A stretch of DNA of 64,000 nt from UBA6059 sp040222235 (GTDB taxonomy: Bacteria > Bacteroidota > Bacteroidia > Cytophagales > Cyclobacteriaceae). The stretch spans positions 27,149-91,148 of the forward strand of contig JAVKDO010000108.1 in the NCBI GenBank assembly GCA_040222235.1, in the 5' to 3' direction. This document shows, piece after piece, positions 1-10,500 of the stretch (the stretch's first letter is position 1; each line of letters begins with the position of its first letter). The notes under the pieces were generated by a model that saw nothing but the letters and a program-made list of their open reading frames with translations, was not told the origin of the DNA and searched no databases. Position numbers and translations under genes: made by a program.

Positions 1-1
1 T

Positions 2-2071
2 AAGGAAAAGTCGAAGAAAGCGAAACCTGTAGCCTCATCAGACGATCAAAAAGACAAAAAGAAACGCCCCCGCAAGCGTATCAGAGTAGAAAATGAACGC
101 CGACCTGCTGGTGGCGGAGGAGCTGGTGGAAAAAGAACAGAAAGTCGACCGCAAAAGGAAGAACCTTCTGATAAGCAAATCCAAGATCAGATTAAGGCGA
201 CTCTCGCGAAGCTCAGCGGTAGCAAGAGCACTACTGGAAATCGTTCGAAGTATAGAAAAGAGAAAAGGTCTACCCGGGCGGAAGCCAACGAGGAGAAGAT
301 CCTTCAAGAGCAGGAAGAATCCAAAGTACTTAAGATGACCGAATTCATCTCCGCTAATGACCTGGCGAGTTTGATGGGAGTTTCGGTCAACGACGTGATT
401 GCTAGTTGTATGAGTCTCGGCATGTTTGTGTCGATTAATCAGCGATTGGATGCAGAGTCGATTACGATTATAGCAGATGAGTTCGGCTTTGATGTCGAAT
501 TTACAAGTGCTGACGATGAGGTAGAGATTTCCGAGCAGGTCGATGCACCAGAGGATCTACATCACAGAGCCCCGATTGTTACCATCATGGGTCACGTTGA
601 CCATGGTAAGACATCATTGCTTGATTACATCCGAAGCGCTAAGGTGACTGAAGGTGAAGCTGGTGGTATTACCCAGCATATTGGAGCATATGACGTTACC
701 ACGAATGATGGGAAGCGCGTAGCATTCCTGGATACACCGGGTCACGAGGCGTTTACAGCGATGAGAGCTAGAGGTGCTAAAATCACGGACGTTGTGATTA
801 TTGTGGTAGCGGCTGACGACTCAGTGATGCCTCAAACTAAGGAAGCTATCAATCACGCGATGGTCGCTGAGGTGCCTATCGTAATCGCGATTAATAAGAT
901 TGATAAGCCAAATGCAAACCCTGACAAGATCAAGGAGGATTTGGCAAATAACAATATACTAGTGGAAGACTGGGGTGGTAAGTACCAGTGCCAGGAGATT
1001 TCTGCTAAGACGGGTCAAGGTATCGACGAGTTGCTCGAAAAAGTAATTCTGGAATCAGAACTACTGGACTTAAAAGCTAACCCGGATAAACCCGCCATTG
1101 GTAATGTGATAGAAGCGGAACTTGATAAAGGCCGTGGCTATGTTACCACCATAATGGTACAGACGGGTACGCTCCGAATTGGAGATGTACTGCTCGCAGG
1201 TTCACACTTTGGTAAGGTGAAAGCACTCTTCGACCATAGAGGTCGCAGGATGCAGGAAGCTGGACCATCCACGCCAGTATTGATGCTTGGTCTCGACGGA
1301 GCACCACAAGCGGGTGATAAGTTTAACGTGATGGCTTCCGATAGGGAAGCGCGTGAGATTGCAACGAAAAGGGAGCAAATCCTCAGAGAGCAGTCGATGC
1401 GTACTAAGAAACACATTACACTCGATGAGATTGGTCGAAGATTAGCGATCGGTAGTTTCAAGGAGTTGAACGTTATTATCAAAGGTGACGTGGACGGTTC
1501 TATTGAGGCATTGTCTGATTCGCTGCTCAAATTGTCTACTGGAGAAGTTCAGGTGAACATCATTCATAAGGCCGTGGGTCAAATCTCTGAGTCGGATGTA
1601 CTGCTTGCGTCAGCGTCTGATGCAATTATTCTTGGTTTCCAAGTGAGACCTTCACCTGCAGCGCGAAAGATTGCAGAGAACGAGGAGATCGAAATCAGAC
1701 TGTACTCCATAATCTACGACGCGATCAATGAGATCAAAGATGCCATGGAAGGTATGCTTGCACCATCTGTAGAGGAGGTAATCACAGGAAACATCGAAGT
1801 GCGAGAAGTCTTCAAAATCACGAAGGTCGGTACTGTGGCAGGTTGCTATGTGACTGATGGATTTGTCAAGCGACAAAATCAAATCCGACTGATTCGTGAT
1901 GGTATTGTGGCCTACACAGGAGAGATTAATCAACTCAAGCGATTCAAGGATGATGTCAATGAAGTCAAAGGCGGCTATGAATGTGGTATTAGCATTAAAA
2001 GCTACAATGACATTCAAGAAGGCGATGTGATCGAAGGTTTCGAGGAACGAGAAGTCAAAAGAACATTGTAA
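2..2071 (+). CDS. infB: Translation initiation factor IF-2 (5' end outside window)
   Basis: IF-2 is the GTPase that places initiator fMet-tRNA on the 30S subunit and promotes subunit joining in the cytoplasm. The reading frame is open from base 2, so the gene enters from the left; the Met at 335 is internal. Bases 2-330 encode a Lys/Arg/Glu-rich, Gly-containing linker typical of the IF-2 N-terminal region. The G domain follows, with GHVDHGKTS (G1), DTPGHEAFTAMRARG (G3) and NKID (G4), then the beta-barrel domain II, domain III and the C-terminal fMet-tRNA binding domain, ending VKRTL. About 690 residues are visible; Bacteroidota IF-2 is usually 900-1000, so roughly the first quarter to third is missing. 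A perfect-stem terminator starts one base after the stop. Confidence 0.97.
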   Translation, partial: KEKSKKAKPVASSDDQKDKKKRPRKRIRVENERRPAGGGGAGGKRTESRPQKEEPSDKQIQDQIKATLAKLSGSKSTTGNRSKYRKEKRSTRAEANEEKILQEQEESKVLKMTEFISANDLASLMGVSVNDVIASCMSLGMFVSINQRLDAESITIIADEFGFDVEFTSADDEVEISEQVDAPEDLHHRAPIVTIMGHVDHGKTSLLDYIRSAKVTEGEAGGITQHIGAYDVTTNDGKRVAFLDTPGHEAFTAMRARGAKITDVVIIVVAADDSVMPQTKEAINHAMVAEVPIVIAINKIDKPNANPDKIKEDLANNNILVEDWGGKYQCQEISAKTGQGIDELLEKVILESELLDLKANPDKPAIGNVIEAELDKGRGYVTTIMVQTGTLRIGDVLLAGSHFGKVKALFDHRGRRMQEAGPSTPVLMLGLDGAPQAGDKFNVMASDREAREIATKREQILREQSMRTKKHITLDEIGRRLAIGSFKELNVIIKGDVDGSIEALSDSLLKLSTGEVQVNIIHKAVGQISESDVLLASASDAIILGFQVRPSPAARKIAENEEIEIRLYSIIYDAINEIKDAMEGMLAPSVEEVITGNIEVREVFKITKVGTVAGCYVTDGFVKRQNQIRLIRDGIVAYTGEINQLKRFKDDVNEVKGGYECGISIKSYNDIQEGDVIEGFEEREVKRTL

Positions 2072-2072
2072 T

Positions 2073-2098
2073 AAAAAAGCCCCTTAAGGGGCTTTTTT
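2073..2098 (+). terminator. Rho-independent terminator after infB
   Basis: An 11-bp perfect inverted repeat (A6-GCCCC, loop TTAA, GGGGC-T6) begins one base after the infB stop. The A-tract and T-tract on the two sides make it work in either direction, but the minus-strand methyltransferase already ends at 2284, so infB is the clear client. Confidence 0.9.
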
Positions 2099-2130
2099 AT
2101 TATCATAGCAGCAATTCCAACCTTAGGAAG

Positions 2131-2298
2131 ATGGATTTGATTAAAGTCTTTTTTTGGATTTATCTGGGGCTGACGATTGTAGGCCTCTATCGACCATGGG
2201 TTGTATTTTGGTGGTCTGACTTCAGCAATCGCTACAAAGTACTGCGGGTATATGGGATACCACTAGCCTCCTTAATTATCATATTACTCCTGCGATAG
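2131..2298 (+). CDS. Small membrane protein, 55 residues, unknown function
   Basis: An ATG-to-TAG frame of 55 codons encodes a short hydrophobic protein with two predicted membrane stretches: roughly residues 4-28 (VFFWIYLGLTIVGL core, Trp-rich) and 41-54 (GIPLASLIIILLL). A charged loop (SDFSNRYKVLR) separates them. AGGAAG directly precedes the ATG, too close to be a standard ribosome binding site. The frame lies between the infB terminator and the 3' end of the minus-strand methyltransferase, overlapping the latter by 15 bases in a tail-to-tail arrangement. I do not recognise a family. The composition (Trp/Phe/Leu-rich helices with a basic loop) looks like a real membrane protein rather than random sequence, but the support is only intrinsic. 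Confidence 0.5.
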   Translation: MDLIKVFFWIYLGLTIVGLYRPWVVFWWSDFSNRYKVLRVYGIPLASLIIILLLR

Positions 2299-3483
2299 CT
2301 TTTCACAAACTAGTACCGCTTTCCGATTATCCACTAAAGTCGTCGCAAACAAGTACTGATCCCCGCCATCTCTGATGGACCACTTTTTCTTCAGCTCTGC
2401 GACACTCACAGGAAAGTTGCGTGAGGCTAGATTGGCTTGGCTATTGTTTATCGCTCGCCCAATAGATTTTTTGTCCGCCTTGACCACTTTGTTTAATAGA
2501 AAGACCCTACCGGGAAAACTCGGTAAGCGCTCATTGCTAGTATATAAATGTGTATTGCTGTGAAGCTTGCTCAGCTCATATTTCTGAGGAATGGATTTGA
2601 ATGCTCCAGCCTTGATTATAGCACTATTGGGTTCGTAGATATATTGCAAAGGCTCGGTGATAGTGACGTCAAGAGCAGCTTCTATTTCATAAGTAAACTC
2701 AAATTGCTCCCAGTTTCCTTTATCACAATTCGCCGCAATGATTTTGGGACTGTCTTTGGCAGTACTGGTAATATGAAAGAGCACCTCTTTGCATTCATTA
2801 TCCACGCTCAAGACATGCACTTCCTTCACATGGCTTAGACGCTTGAGGCCCTGCTTTATATCGAGCATAGGTGAGGCCTTTAGCAGATAACCCTTGGCCA
2901 TACCTAATAGTATAGGATGCAATGCCGTGATATTGGGAAACGTGTCTTCCAAAAAATAGGTCTTTCTCCCACCTGCTCTGCGTGCCGGGTCGATATAGAA
3001 ATAATCTACCTTACCAGAAATAGTATTTAGGAACTCTTCTGCAGTGGTATGGTGACAGTTTATTTCACTCGAGCCAAGCTGACTAAAGTTATGACGAGCC
3101 GCTTCTACCAATCTTGGATCTTGTTCCACATAGTCGGTTGAATCAAACTTTTCCGATAGGTAATAAGTATCAACCCCCAGCCCACCAGTCAAGTCGATCA
3201 GATGACTCCCAGAAATGATGTGCTGCTTGTATTGAGCGGTGTGAATTGATGAGCACTGCTCGAGGCATAGCTTGGAGGGATAAACGATACTGGTATGAGC
3301 GTACCATTCTGGAAGCTTTAGAGCAGCCTTCCTTCTCAACTCAATTTGCAGCAGTGCCTCTTGAGTCGGGAAACCTTCTGGAGTCTTCAAGCTCAGTGCG
3401 AGCTTGGCAAGATTGTCATCCTTGTGCTCAGCTAGGAATTGCTGAACATCTGCTTGGAGTAATCGGTCAACCCAATCAATCAA
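2284..3483 (-). CDS. Class I SAM-dependent methyltransferase with THUMP-like C-terminal domain
   Basis: This 399-residue cytoplasmic protein has an N-terminal helical domain (1-85), a Rossmann methyltransferase core with the SAM-binding motif DLTGGLGVDT at 97-106, an acidic motif YVEQD at 118-122 and DPARR at 165-169 in the catalytic loop position. The C-terminal third (about 300-399) matches the THUMP-like / ferredoxin-like domain of the Bacteroidota PG_1098 type, ending with a SIRDGGDQYLFAT stretch usual for that family. Members are presumed RNA methyltransferases; the substrate is not known. The start overlaps the stop of asd by four bases (ATGA), so it is probably co-transcribed and translationally coupled with asd. 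The functional link to asd is not evident. Confidence 0.85.
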   Translation of the reverse strand: MIDWVDRLLQADVQQFLAEHKDDNLAKLALSLKTPEGFPTQEALLQIELRRKAALKLPEWYAHTSIVYPSKLCLEQCSSIHTAQYKQHIISGSHLIDLTGGLGVDTYYLSEKFDSTDYVEQDPRLVEAARHNFSQLGSSEINCHHTTAEEFLNTISGKVDYFYIDPARRAGGRKTYFLEDTFPNITALHPILLGMAKGYLLKASPMLDIKQGLKRLSHVKEVHVLSVDNECKEVLFHITSTAKDSPKIIAANCDKGNWEQFEFTYEIEAALDVTITEPLQYIYEPNSAIIKAGAFKSIPQKYELSKLHSNTHLYTSNERLPSFPGRVFLLNKVVKADKKSIGRAINNSQANLASRNFPVSVAELKKKWSIRDGGDQYLFATTLVDNRKAVLVCEKLSQE

Positions 3484-4475
3484 GCCAGTATTAGGCTATG
3501 CTCAACAAGATATTCTGCGATTTGTACAGCATTCGTAGCGGCACCCTTCCTCAGGTTATCTGCAACGATCCACATATTCAGTGTATTGGCCTGAGACTCA
3601 TCTCGTCTAAGTCGCCCGACGAACACTTCATCTTTCTTGTGTGCAGTGAGGGGCATAGGATAGACGTTATTGTAGGGGTCATCCTGTACCACTACCCCAG
3701 GCATTTCGCTAAGAAGTTTTCTCACTTCGACAAGGTCAAAATCCCTGTTAAACTCCACATTGACAGCTTCAGAATGGCCACCCATTGTTGGGATACGAAC
3801 AGTGGTCGCAGTGAGCTTAATATTCGTATCACCGAAGATTTTTTGCGTCTCGTTGACCATCTTCATTTCCTCTTTGGAGTATCCATTTTCCATGAATACA
3901 TCAATATGAGGAAGCACATTCATGTCTATTTTGTGCGGATATACCATGTGGGCCTCTTTACCCGCTCGTTCTGCCATCATCTGCTCTACGGCATCTTTGC
4001 CTGTCCCAGTCACGGACTGGTAGGTGGAGACAACTATTCTTTTGATGCCATATGCCTTGTGGAGAGGGGCTAGCGCCAATACCATTTGTATGGTCGAGCA
4101 GTTGGGATTAGCTATAATTCGATCGTCAATACGCAATGTGCTGGCGTTGATTTCGGGTACGATGAGCTTGTGTTTAGAGCTCATGCGCCAAGCGGATGAA
4201 TTGTCTACGACAATAGTGCCTGCCTCCTGAAACTTAGGAGCCCATTCTAATGAGGTGTTTCCACCAGCCGAAAATATGGCGATATCCGGCTTCTTGGCTA
4301 CAGCATCGTCCATCCCGATCACCTTGTAGTTCTTGCCCTTGAAGCCGATGGTCTTACCCACACTTCTTTGCGAAGCGACCATCATCAGTTCGTCAAACTC
4401 AAGGTTTCTTTCAGCGAGAACCTCTAGTATTTCTTGGCCTACAAGCCCTGTAGCTCCAACTATGGCTAATTTCAT
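3480..4475 (-). CDS. asd: Aspartate-semialdehyde dehydrogenase
   Basis: The enzyme reduces L-aspartyl-4-phosphate to L-aspartate 4-semialdehyde with NADPH, the branch-point step to lysine/diaminopimelate, threonine and methionine. The 331-residue product has the N-terminal dinucleotide-binding motif GATGLVGQE (7-15), the active-site motif NPNCSTIQM with catalytic Cys126, the substrate-binding stretch around SVTGTGKDAVEQM, and the conserved MGGHSEAV with catalytic-base His234. Length and order are normal for the family. It is the first gene of a two-gene minus-strand unit with the methyltransferase. The divergent neighbour starts at 4552, so both promoters lie in the 76-base gap. Confidence 0.97.
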   Translation of the reverse strand: MKLAIVGATGLVGQEILEVLAERNLEFDELMMVASQRSVGKTIGFKGKNYKVIGMDDAVAKKPDIAIFSAGGNTSLEWAPKFQEAGTIVVDNSSAWRMSSKHKLIVPEINASTLRIDDRIIANPNCSTIQMVLALAPLHKAYGIKRIVVSTYQSVTGTGKDAVEQMMAERAGKEAHMVYPHKIDMNVLPHIDVFMENGYSKEEMKMVNETQKIFGDTNIKLTATTVRIPTMGGHSEAVNVEFNRDFDLVEVRKLLSEMPGVVVQDDPYNNVYPMPLTAHKKDEVFVGRLRRDESQANTLNMWIVADNLRKGAATNAVQIAEYLVEHSLILA

Positions 4476-4509
4476 AATTCAATAATTCAATTTGGATTTA
4501 TCGAAGGGG

Positions 4510-4517
4510 CAAAACTA
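4510..4517 (-). promoter_or_regulatory. Candidate -7 element of the asd promoter
   Basis: Read on the minus strand this is TAGTTTTG, a full match to the Bacteroidota -7 consensus TAnnTTTG, 35 bases upstream of the asd ATG. No convincing TTTG -33 element sits 19 bases further upstream, so the call rests on half of the promoter. Confidence 0.35.
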
Positions 4518-4551
4518 GTATATTTAGTGTTCTATCCACTCGTTAGATTAA

Positions 4552-7500
4552 ATGATAAGGATCCCTGTCGTATTGGTTTTTGCGCTTAGCCTTTGGAGCT
4601 ATTTGCCTCTTCACGCACAGTTGAACGATGATTTTTCTGATGGGGACTTCACGGCCAATCCGGTATGGAGCGGTGCTAATAATCAAGGAATTACAGACCC
4701 TGAAGAGTTATGGGAAATCGTCGAGGCTGATTTTCAGCTCAAGTCAAAAGACCAGACTATCGGTACTGGTACCAGAATATCATATTTATCCACGTCATAT
4801 GCGGCCGCATTAGATCTAGCCACAAACGACTATACATGGACATTTAGAATGAAAGTGGACTTCACAGGAGTTTCCTCTAGCGTTTGGAATAGTAATCATT
4901 CGAGAGTCTACTTATTTTCAGACCAAGTGGATTTAGGTGGTGATCTCAGTGGCTATTTTGTGAGACTGAGGGAAGAAAAAATTGAATTGTTTAGACAGAC
5001 AGGTTCGAGCACTACTAAAATCAACCTGAATGGGACTGAGCAAGCATTGACGGCCCAGTCGTTTGTAGATGTAGAAGTCCGAAGAACTACTTCTGGTGAT
5101 TGGGAAGTTTTGGTGGAATCGGTCACTCAGGGTACGGCAAATGACATTACTCACACAACGGCTAATCACTTTGGTGTTCAAATTCGCTACAGCGCGGCGA
5201 CTAGAGATGATAAGTATTTCTTTGACAATTTTCAGCTGACATCAACCACTGGTAGTGGCCCAACTTTAGGACTAACTTCTCTCACCCAGGCAGGCACCAA
5301 CAGCATGGAGCTCACTTTCAATCAGGAGGTCACAACAGCTAGTGCAGAATTAGAGAGTAATTACACCCTGGCGGGAATCGGTGCACCAGCTTCCGCAATT
5401 CTCAATACTACGGATGCCACTAAAGTCACATTAAATTTCTCCAATCTCTCCAACCTCAATTATCAACTTACGGTGGATGGCGTAGATAATGTCGGCGAGA
5501 CCTCCTCGACTGATAACTTCACGATTAATGTTAAAATGAATCAGGGGATCAGCTCGCGAGCGATAGTGATCAATGAAATACTCGCTGACCCAGAGAATGG
5601 ACTACAGGAAACGGAGTATTTGGAATTGCTTAGTCGCAGTAATGAACCCATCGAGCTTGAAGGCTTTGAACTGGAGGGCTATGGTAATACGCTTGGAAGC
5701 TTTGTCTTAAACCCTGGAGCGTATGTTGTGATCAGTGCTTCTGCAGAAGACTTCACGGCTCCTTCTTTGGATATCAGCTCGGGAGCACTGACCAATGGTG
5801 GGGAGCCAATTACCCTCAAGGATGCTAGTGGCAATATTATCGATCAGGTCACCTACTCCGATGATTGGTATACCGAGGACTTTGAAGGTAATGGGTACGC
5901 GCTTGAGCGGATCAACCCCAACCAGGAATGTAGCGGTAGTAGCAACTGGGGGTCATCTATCAATGCTACTGGCGGCACACCAGGATCACAAAACAGCATT
6001 TTTGGGACATCCACAGATACAACTCCACCCACTCTACTCGCCTTTGAAGTGGCAGATGCAGACTCGGTGGTGCTGACTTTTAGTGAGGAAGTGGATCAGT
6101 CATCCATCAATCAGTCGATCATTTCGATAGCTCCTGATATCACTATCGCATCCGAGACAGTAGAAGATGAACTTTCATCAATCGTCAAGCTCGATCTACG
6201 TGATGACCTCATCTCCGAGACCAGCTACACCCTCAGCATTGCCAATCTTGAGGACTGTGCTGGAAATAGAGCCACTAGCATCGATACTACGTTTTTTTAT
6301 GATATCACGCCACCTCGACTGACAGGTTATTTCTTAAAGTCAAGAAGGCAGTTTGACCTGATCTTTTCCGAAGAACTGAATATGTCATCTGTGGCAGAAG
6401 AGGATTTTCTGCTGGATAATGCAGTAGAGCCTGAGGATGAATCGGCGGACTCTGTTCGTGTATCGCTCTTTTTTGAGCAGGACTTTGTCTTGGGTCAGAC
6501 CTATGAGGTTTCGGTTACCGGCATAGAGGACCTCTACGACAATGAGGTGGAGGAAGCTCAGACCATCAGTTTTATCTATAAGGAAGAGTTGGATACGGTG
6601 CGGGTGGTCGCCCCAAATGCTATAGAACTGACCTTCTCAAGGGACGTGGATGTGGCCAGTGTTGCTCAAGTGGCGAACTACCTTCTTGAAGAAGAAACCA
6701 TCCCCATATTGGCAGCAAGGGTGGAGGGGATGACCAATGAGGTTCGTCTCTTCTTTACTGATAACTTCAGAGAGAATCGGGAGCTCGAGCTAAGTATTGA
6801 AAACCTGCTAGATAGTGATCAGAATCCGCTTTTCACGCCAAACTATGCTTTTGTATATGACACAGGAGCACCAGAGGTAGAAACTGTAGAAGTGCTTGAT
6901 GAGAACTCCGTTCGTTTGATTTTTGACGAGCGACTAGAGGCCGTGGCTGCCGAGATTACGAATAACTACCAGCTAAATGATGAGGCTTTTGCAGCAGCCA
7001 GTAAGCTTCAATCTGATCAGACATCAGTAATTCTTGATTTCAATGTTGACTTTCCTGTTGAGGAAGAGCAGGAGCTGTCCGTCGATGATCTCAGCGATCT
7101 ATTGGGAAATCAAATGACCAGAGCGGAGAATGTGACATTTGTCTATGATACGCTCGGCCCAAGCATTGACTCTGTCAGGCTTTTATCAGAAACGTTGATT
7201 GAGTTAGTCTTCAGCGAGCCCGTTGGAGAGATGTCGTCAATTGACCTGAGTAATTACGCTTGGGGCGCCAACACTCAACCTGCCGTGGCTGACCGAAAAG
7301 CTTATGACAGCTCCATCGTATACCTCAGCTTCGCAGCTCCTTTGACAAAAGGGACAATGGAACTCTTGCGCATAGATTCCATCATCGATGTGAGAGGAAA
7401 CCTGATGGAGGCACCAATATCGCTATCGGTCAATAGCCAGAACCCGTACCTGAGCAGTTACCGGTTCACGAACGACACGACCCTATTGCTTGGCTTTTCC

Positions 7501-10500
7501 ACCAATGTAGTGACGGACTCACTGGATGTTAGACTTGAAGGTCTTGACTTTGAAGTAGTTCAAGTGCTGGCCAATGAGATCACGCTTGACATGACGGAGG
7601 CATTGTCGGATGATAATACAGTGCTACTCAAGGTGGAGAAAGTGCACTCCACCCAAGGTGATAGCAACTTGCAACCGCAGGAATTACCAATCACTTTCGA
7701 CGGTCATTTTGATGGATACCTAGTACGTGAAGAACAGGTGATAGACCTGCAATTTGAGATAGATCTAGGTCAGGTCTCGGCAAATCAATTTGTGTCTACT
7801 AAGTCATTGGTCAACGTCTCGCAGGATGCTGACGACCCGAGCATTGTCAGGATATTTCTGGTAACCCCATTGATGGAGGGAGATATGCTGGAGGTAGAAT
7901 GGCAGGGTATTGAGGATACTTTTGGTAGGCCATTACCTGATTTCGCGGTAGCCATACCTTATGATCAGACACCTCCCGAGGTAGTAAGTTTTGAGACACT
8001 GCTCACTAATCAGGTTGTGGTGAAGTACAGCGAGGCTGTCGATTTGAGCACAGCCCAAGCATTGAATCATTATACACTCAACGATGAGTATAGCGCAGAA
8101 AAGGTCGAGCTCACTGGTGACTCGACTGTGTTGCTGGACTTTCAGCAGCCATTTCTCGGCGATAGCAGCTACCAGCTGGCGATTAAAAATATCCGGGATC
8201 GATCTGGCAATACTATAGCCGATACTACCCTGGGTTTTCAGTACATCGCTCCTTATGTTCCCGTGGTTGGCGATTTGATGATCACCGAGATCATGGCCGA
8301 TCCGTCTCCTGTAGTTGGCCTACCGGAATACGAGTACATCGAGATTCAGAACACTTCGAATCAGACGATTAACTTATTTCAGGTCACATTTTCAGATAAT
8401 CTCAGTAGTCAAAGCCTACCGAATATTGAGCTTGATGCAGGTCAATATGCGATCCTGACGGATGATAGCCGCATCAATGACTTTCAGAGTTTTGGGGCAG
8501 TGATTCCAGTCGCCACCTTCCCTTCTCTGGGCAACAGTGGCGATAGCATTGTCCTATCTATAGCAGAAACTGTGATTGATAGAGTGCAGTACAGCAGTAG
8601 CTGGTACCGAGATAGCCACAAAAATGATGGTGGCTATGCACTAGAAAAAATCGGAATTGAAAATGGCTGTGATGTGTCCACAGATTGGGCGGCCTCATTG
8701 AGTGCGCTTGGCGGCACGCCAGGTGAGGCTAATTCATTGATGCGCAACTTTATCGACAGTATTGCGCCAGAGTTGATCGCTACCGAATTGATATCAGGTA
8801 CGATTATGCTGGAGTTTAGTGAAGCACTTGATCCAGCTACTGTCTCCATCACGAACTTCACCTTCCCAATAGACATTTCAGAAGTAGCAATTGGCGAGAC
8901 TGCCAATGAGGTAAGTCTAACGCTAGGTGAACCATTTCCGGTAGGTAATGAACTTGACCTCAGCATCGCTGGCCTTCAAGACTGCCTAGGAAATGTCATA
9001 ACTGAAATGACAGTAGCCATAGGAGTAGGTCGAGCACCAGGCTTCAATGACCTCATTATCACTGAGATTATGGCTGACCCTGAGCCTGCCAAAGGGCTAC
9101 CCATAGCAGAGTACCTGGAGATCTACAACCCAACAGATGTTCTGATAAGCACAGCGGATATCACTTTATCTGATGGTACCTCCGAAACAACACTACCGAC
9201 TTTCAATATAGAGCCTCAGTCTTATGTTATTCTTACTCCGACGAGTAGTGCAGATGATTTTGAACCGTACGGTGACACACGAGGAGTCTCCAGCTGGCCA
9301 TCACTAAATAACGGAGGTGAGCAGATAAGCTTAAAGCTCAGTACAGCACTAATTTTCAGTGTCAAGTACGCAGACGACTGGTACAACTCAGATGAAGCAA
9401 GTGAGGGTGGCATTTCACTGGAGATGGTCGATCCCGCGAACCCGTGTGGTGAAGAGAGCAACTGGACGGCTTCAGAGGCGAGTTTAGGAGGAACTCCCGG
9501 CCAGGTCAATTCTGTCAATCAGCCCAATCCTGATAACAATGGCCCTAAACTCACCCAGGCGATAGCCATCGAGACAAACGGTACGCTGCTCACTTTCGAT
9601 GAGCAATTGTCCGACAACACGGCACTTTGGGGCTTTGAGATCACCCCTAGTATTGGAATCGTAGAAGCCAACTTGATCGAAAGCAGGAAAAGTATAGCGC
9701 TCGCCCTATCCGACGAACTGGCGCTTAATCAGACCTATGCCATAGAGGTGGCGGGCATGGCCGACTGTCTTGGCAATCTGATTGGTGAGGAGAATGCGCT
9801 GACTTTCGTGCTTCCTGAGGCCGCAGCTCCTGGCGACATAGTCATCAATGAAGTACTTTTCGATCCTCGCTCGGGCGGAGTTGATTTTGTAGAGGTTTAC
9901 AATGTTTCTGATAAGTATATCAATTTCAGGTTTTGGTTTACGAGCAATGACCCATTGAATGAAGTGCTTGTACCGCTCTCCATAGCTAACAACATACTAC
10001 CGCCCAGTGAGATAGCAGTTTTTACAGTGATTCCTGACATACTGAAGGATCAATACCCACAAGGTGATTTCGACAAAGTTTTCTTAGCCCCATTGCCTAC
10101 TATGCCCAATACTGAAGGGCGCATTGCATTTATCTCGGCTGATACTATGTTGATTGATGCTTTTGACTATACAGATGATCTACATAGCAACTTGCTCAAT
10201 GATGTAGATGGTGTATCACTCGAGCGGGTGAGCGTCGCTACACCTACCGGAAATGCGTCGAACTGGCAATCTGCTTCAAGTGCCGTCGGGTTTGCGACTC
10301 CAGGAAAACCGAACTCTCAGGCAAGACTGCCTGGCGCGCCTGCCACAACCATACAGATAGAACCTAAGGTCTTTATTCCGGGGACGAACAATAGTTTCAC
10401 GACTATCTCTTATCAGGATGATCAGGCAGGCAGCTTTGCGAGTGTGATCATCTATGATGTGGATGGACGGGTAGTCAAGCAGCTAGCGCAAAATGAATTG

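Noticed and set aside
335..337. ATG as the start of infB
   Set aside because: The frame is open from base 2 with an IF-2-like basic linker in front, so this Met is internal and the real start lies outside the window.
93..338. 81-residue frame overlapping the infB linker
   Set aside because: It is the +1 shadow of the Lys/Arg-rich IF-2 linker; its composition follows that of infB and it has no start context.
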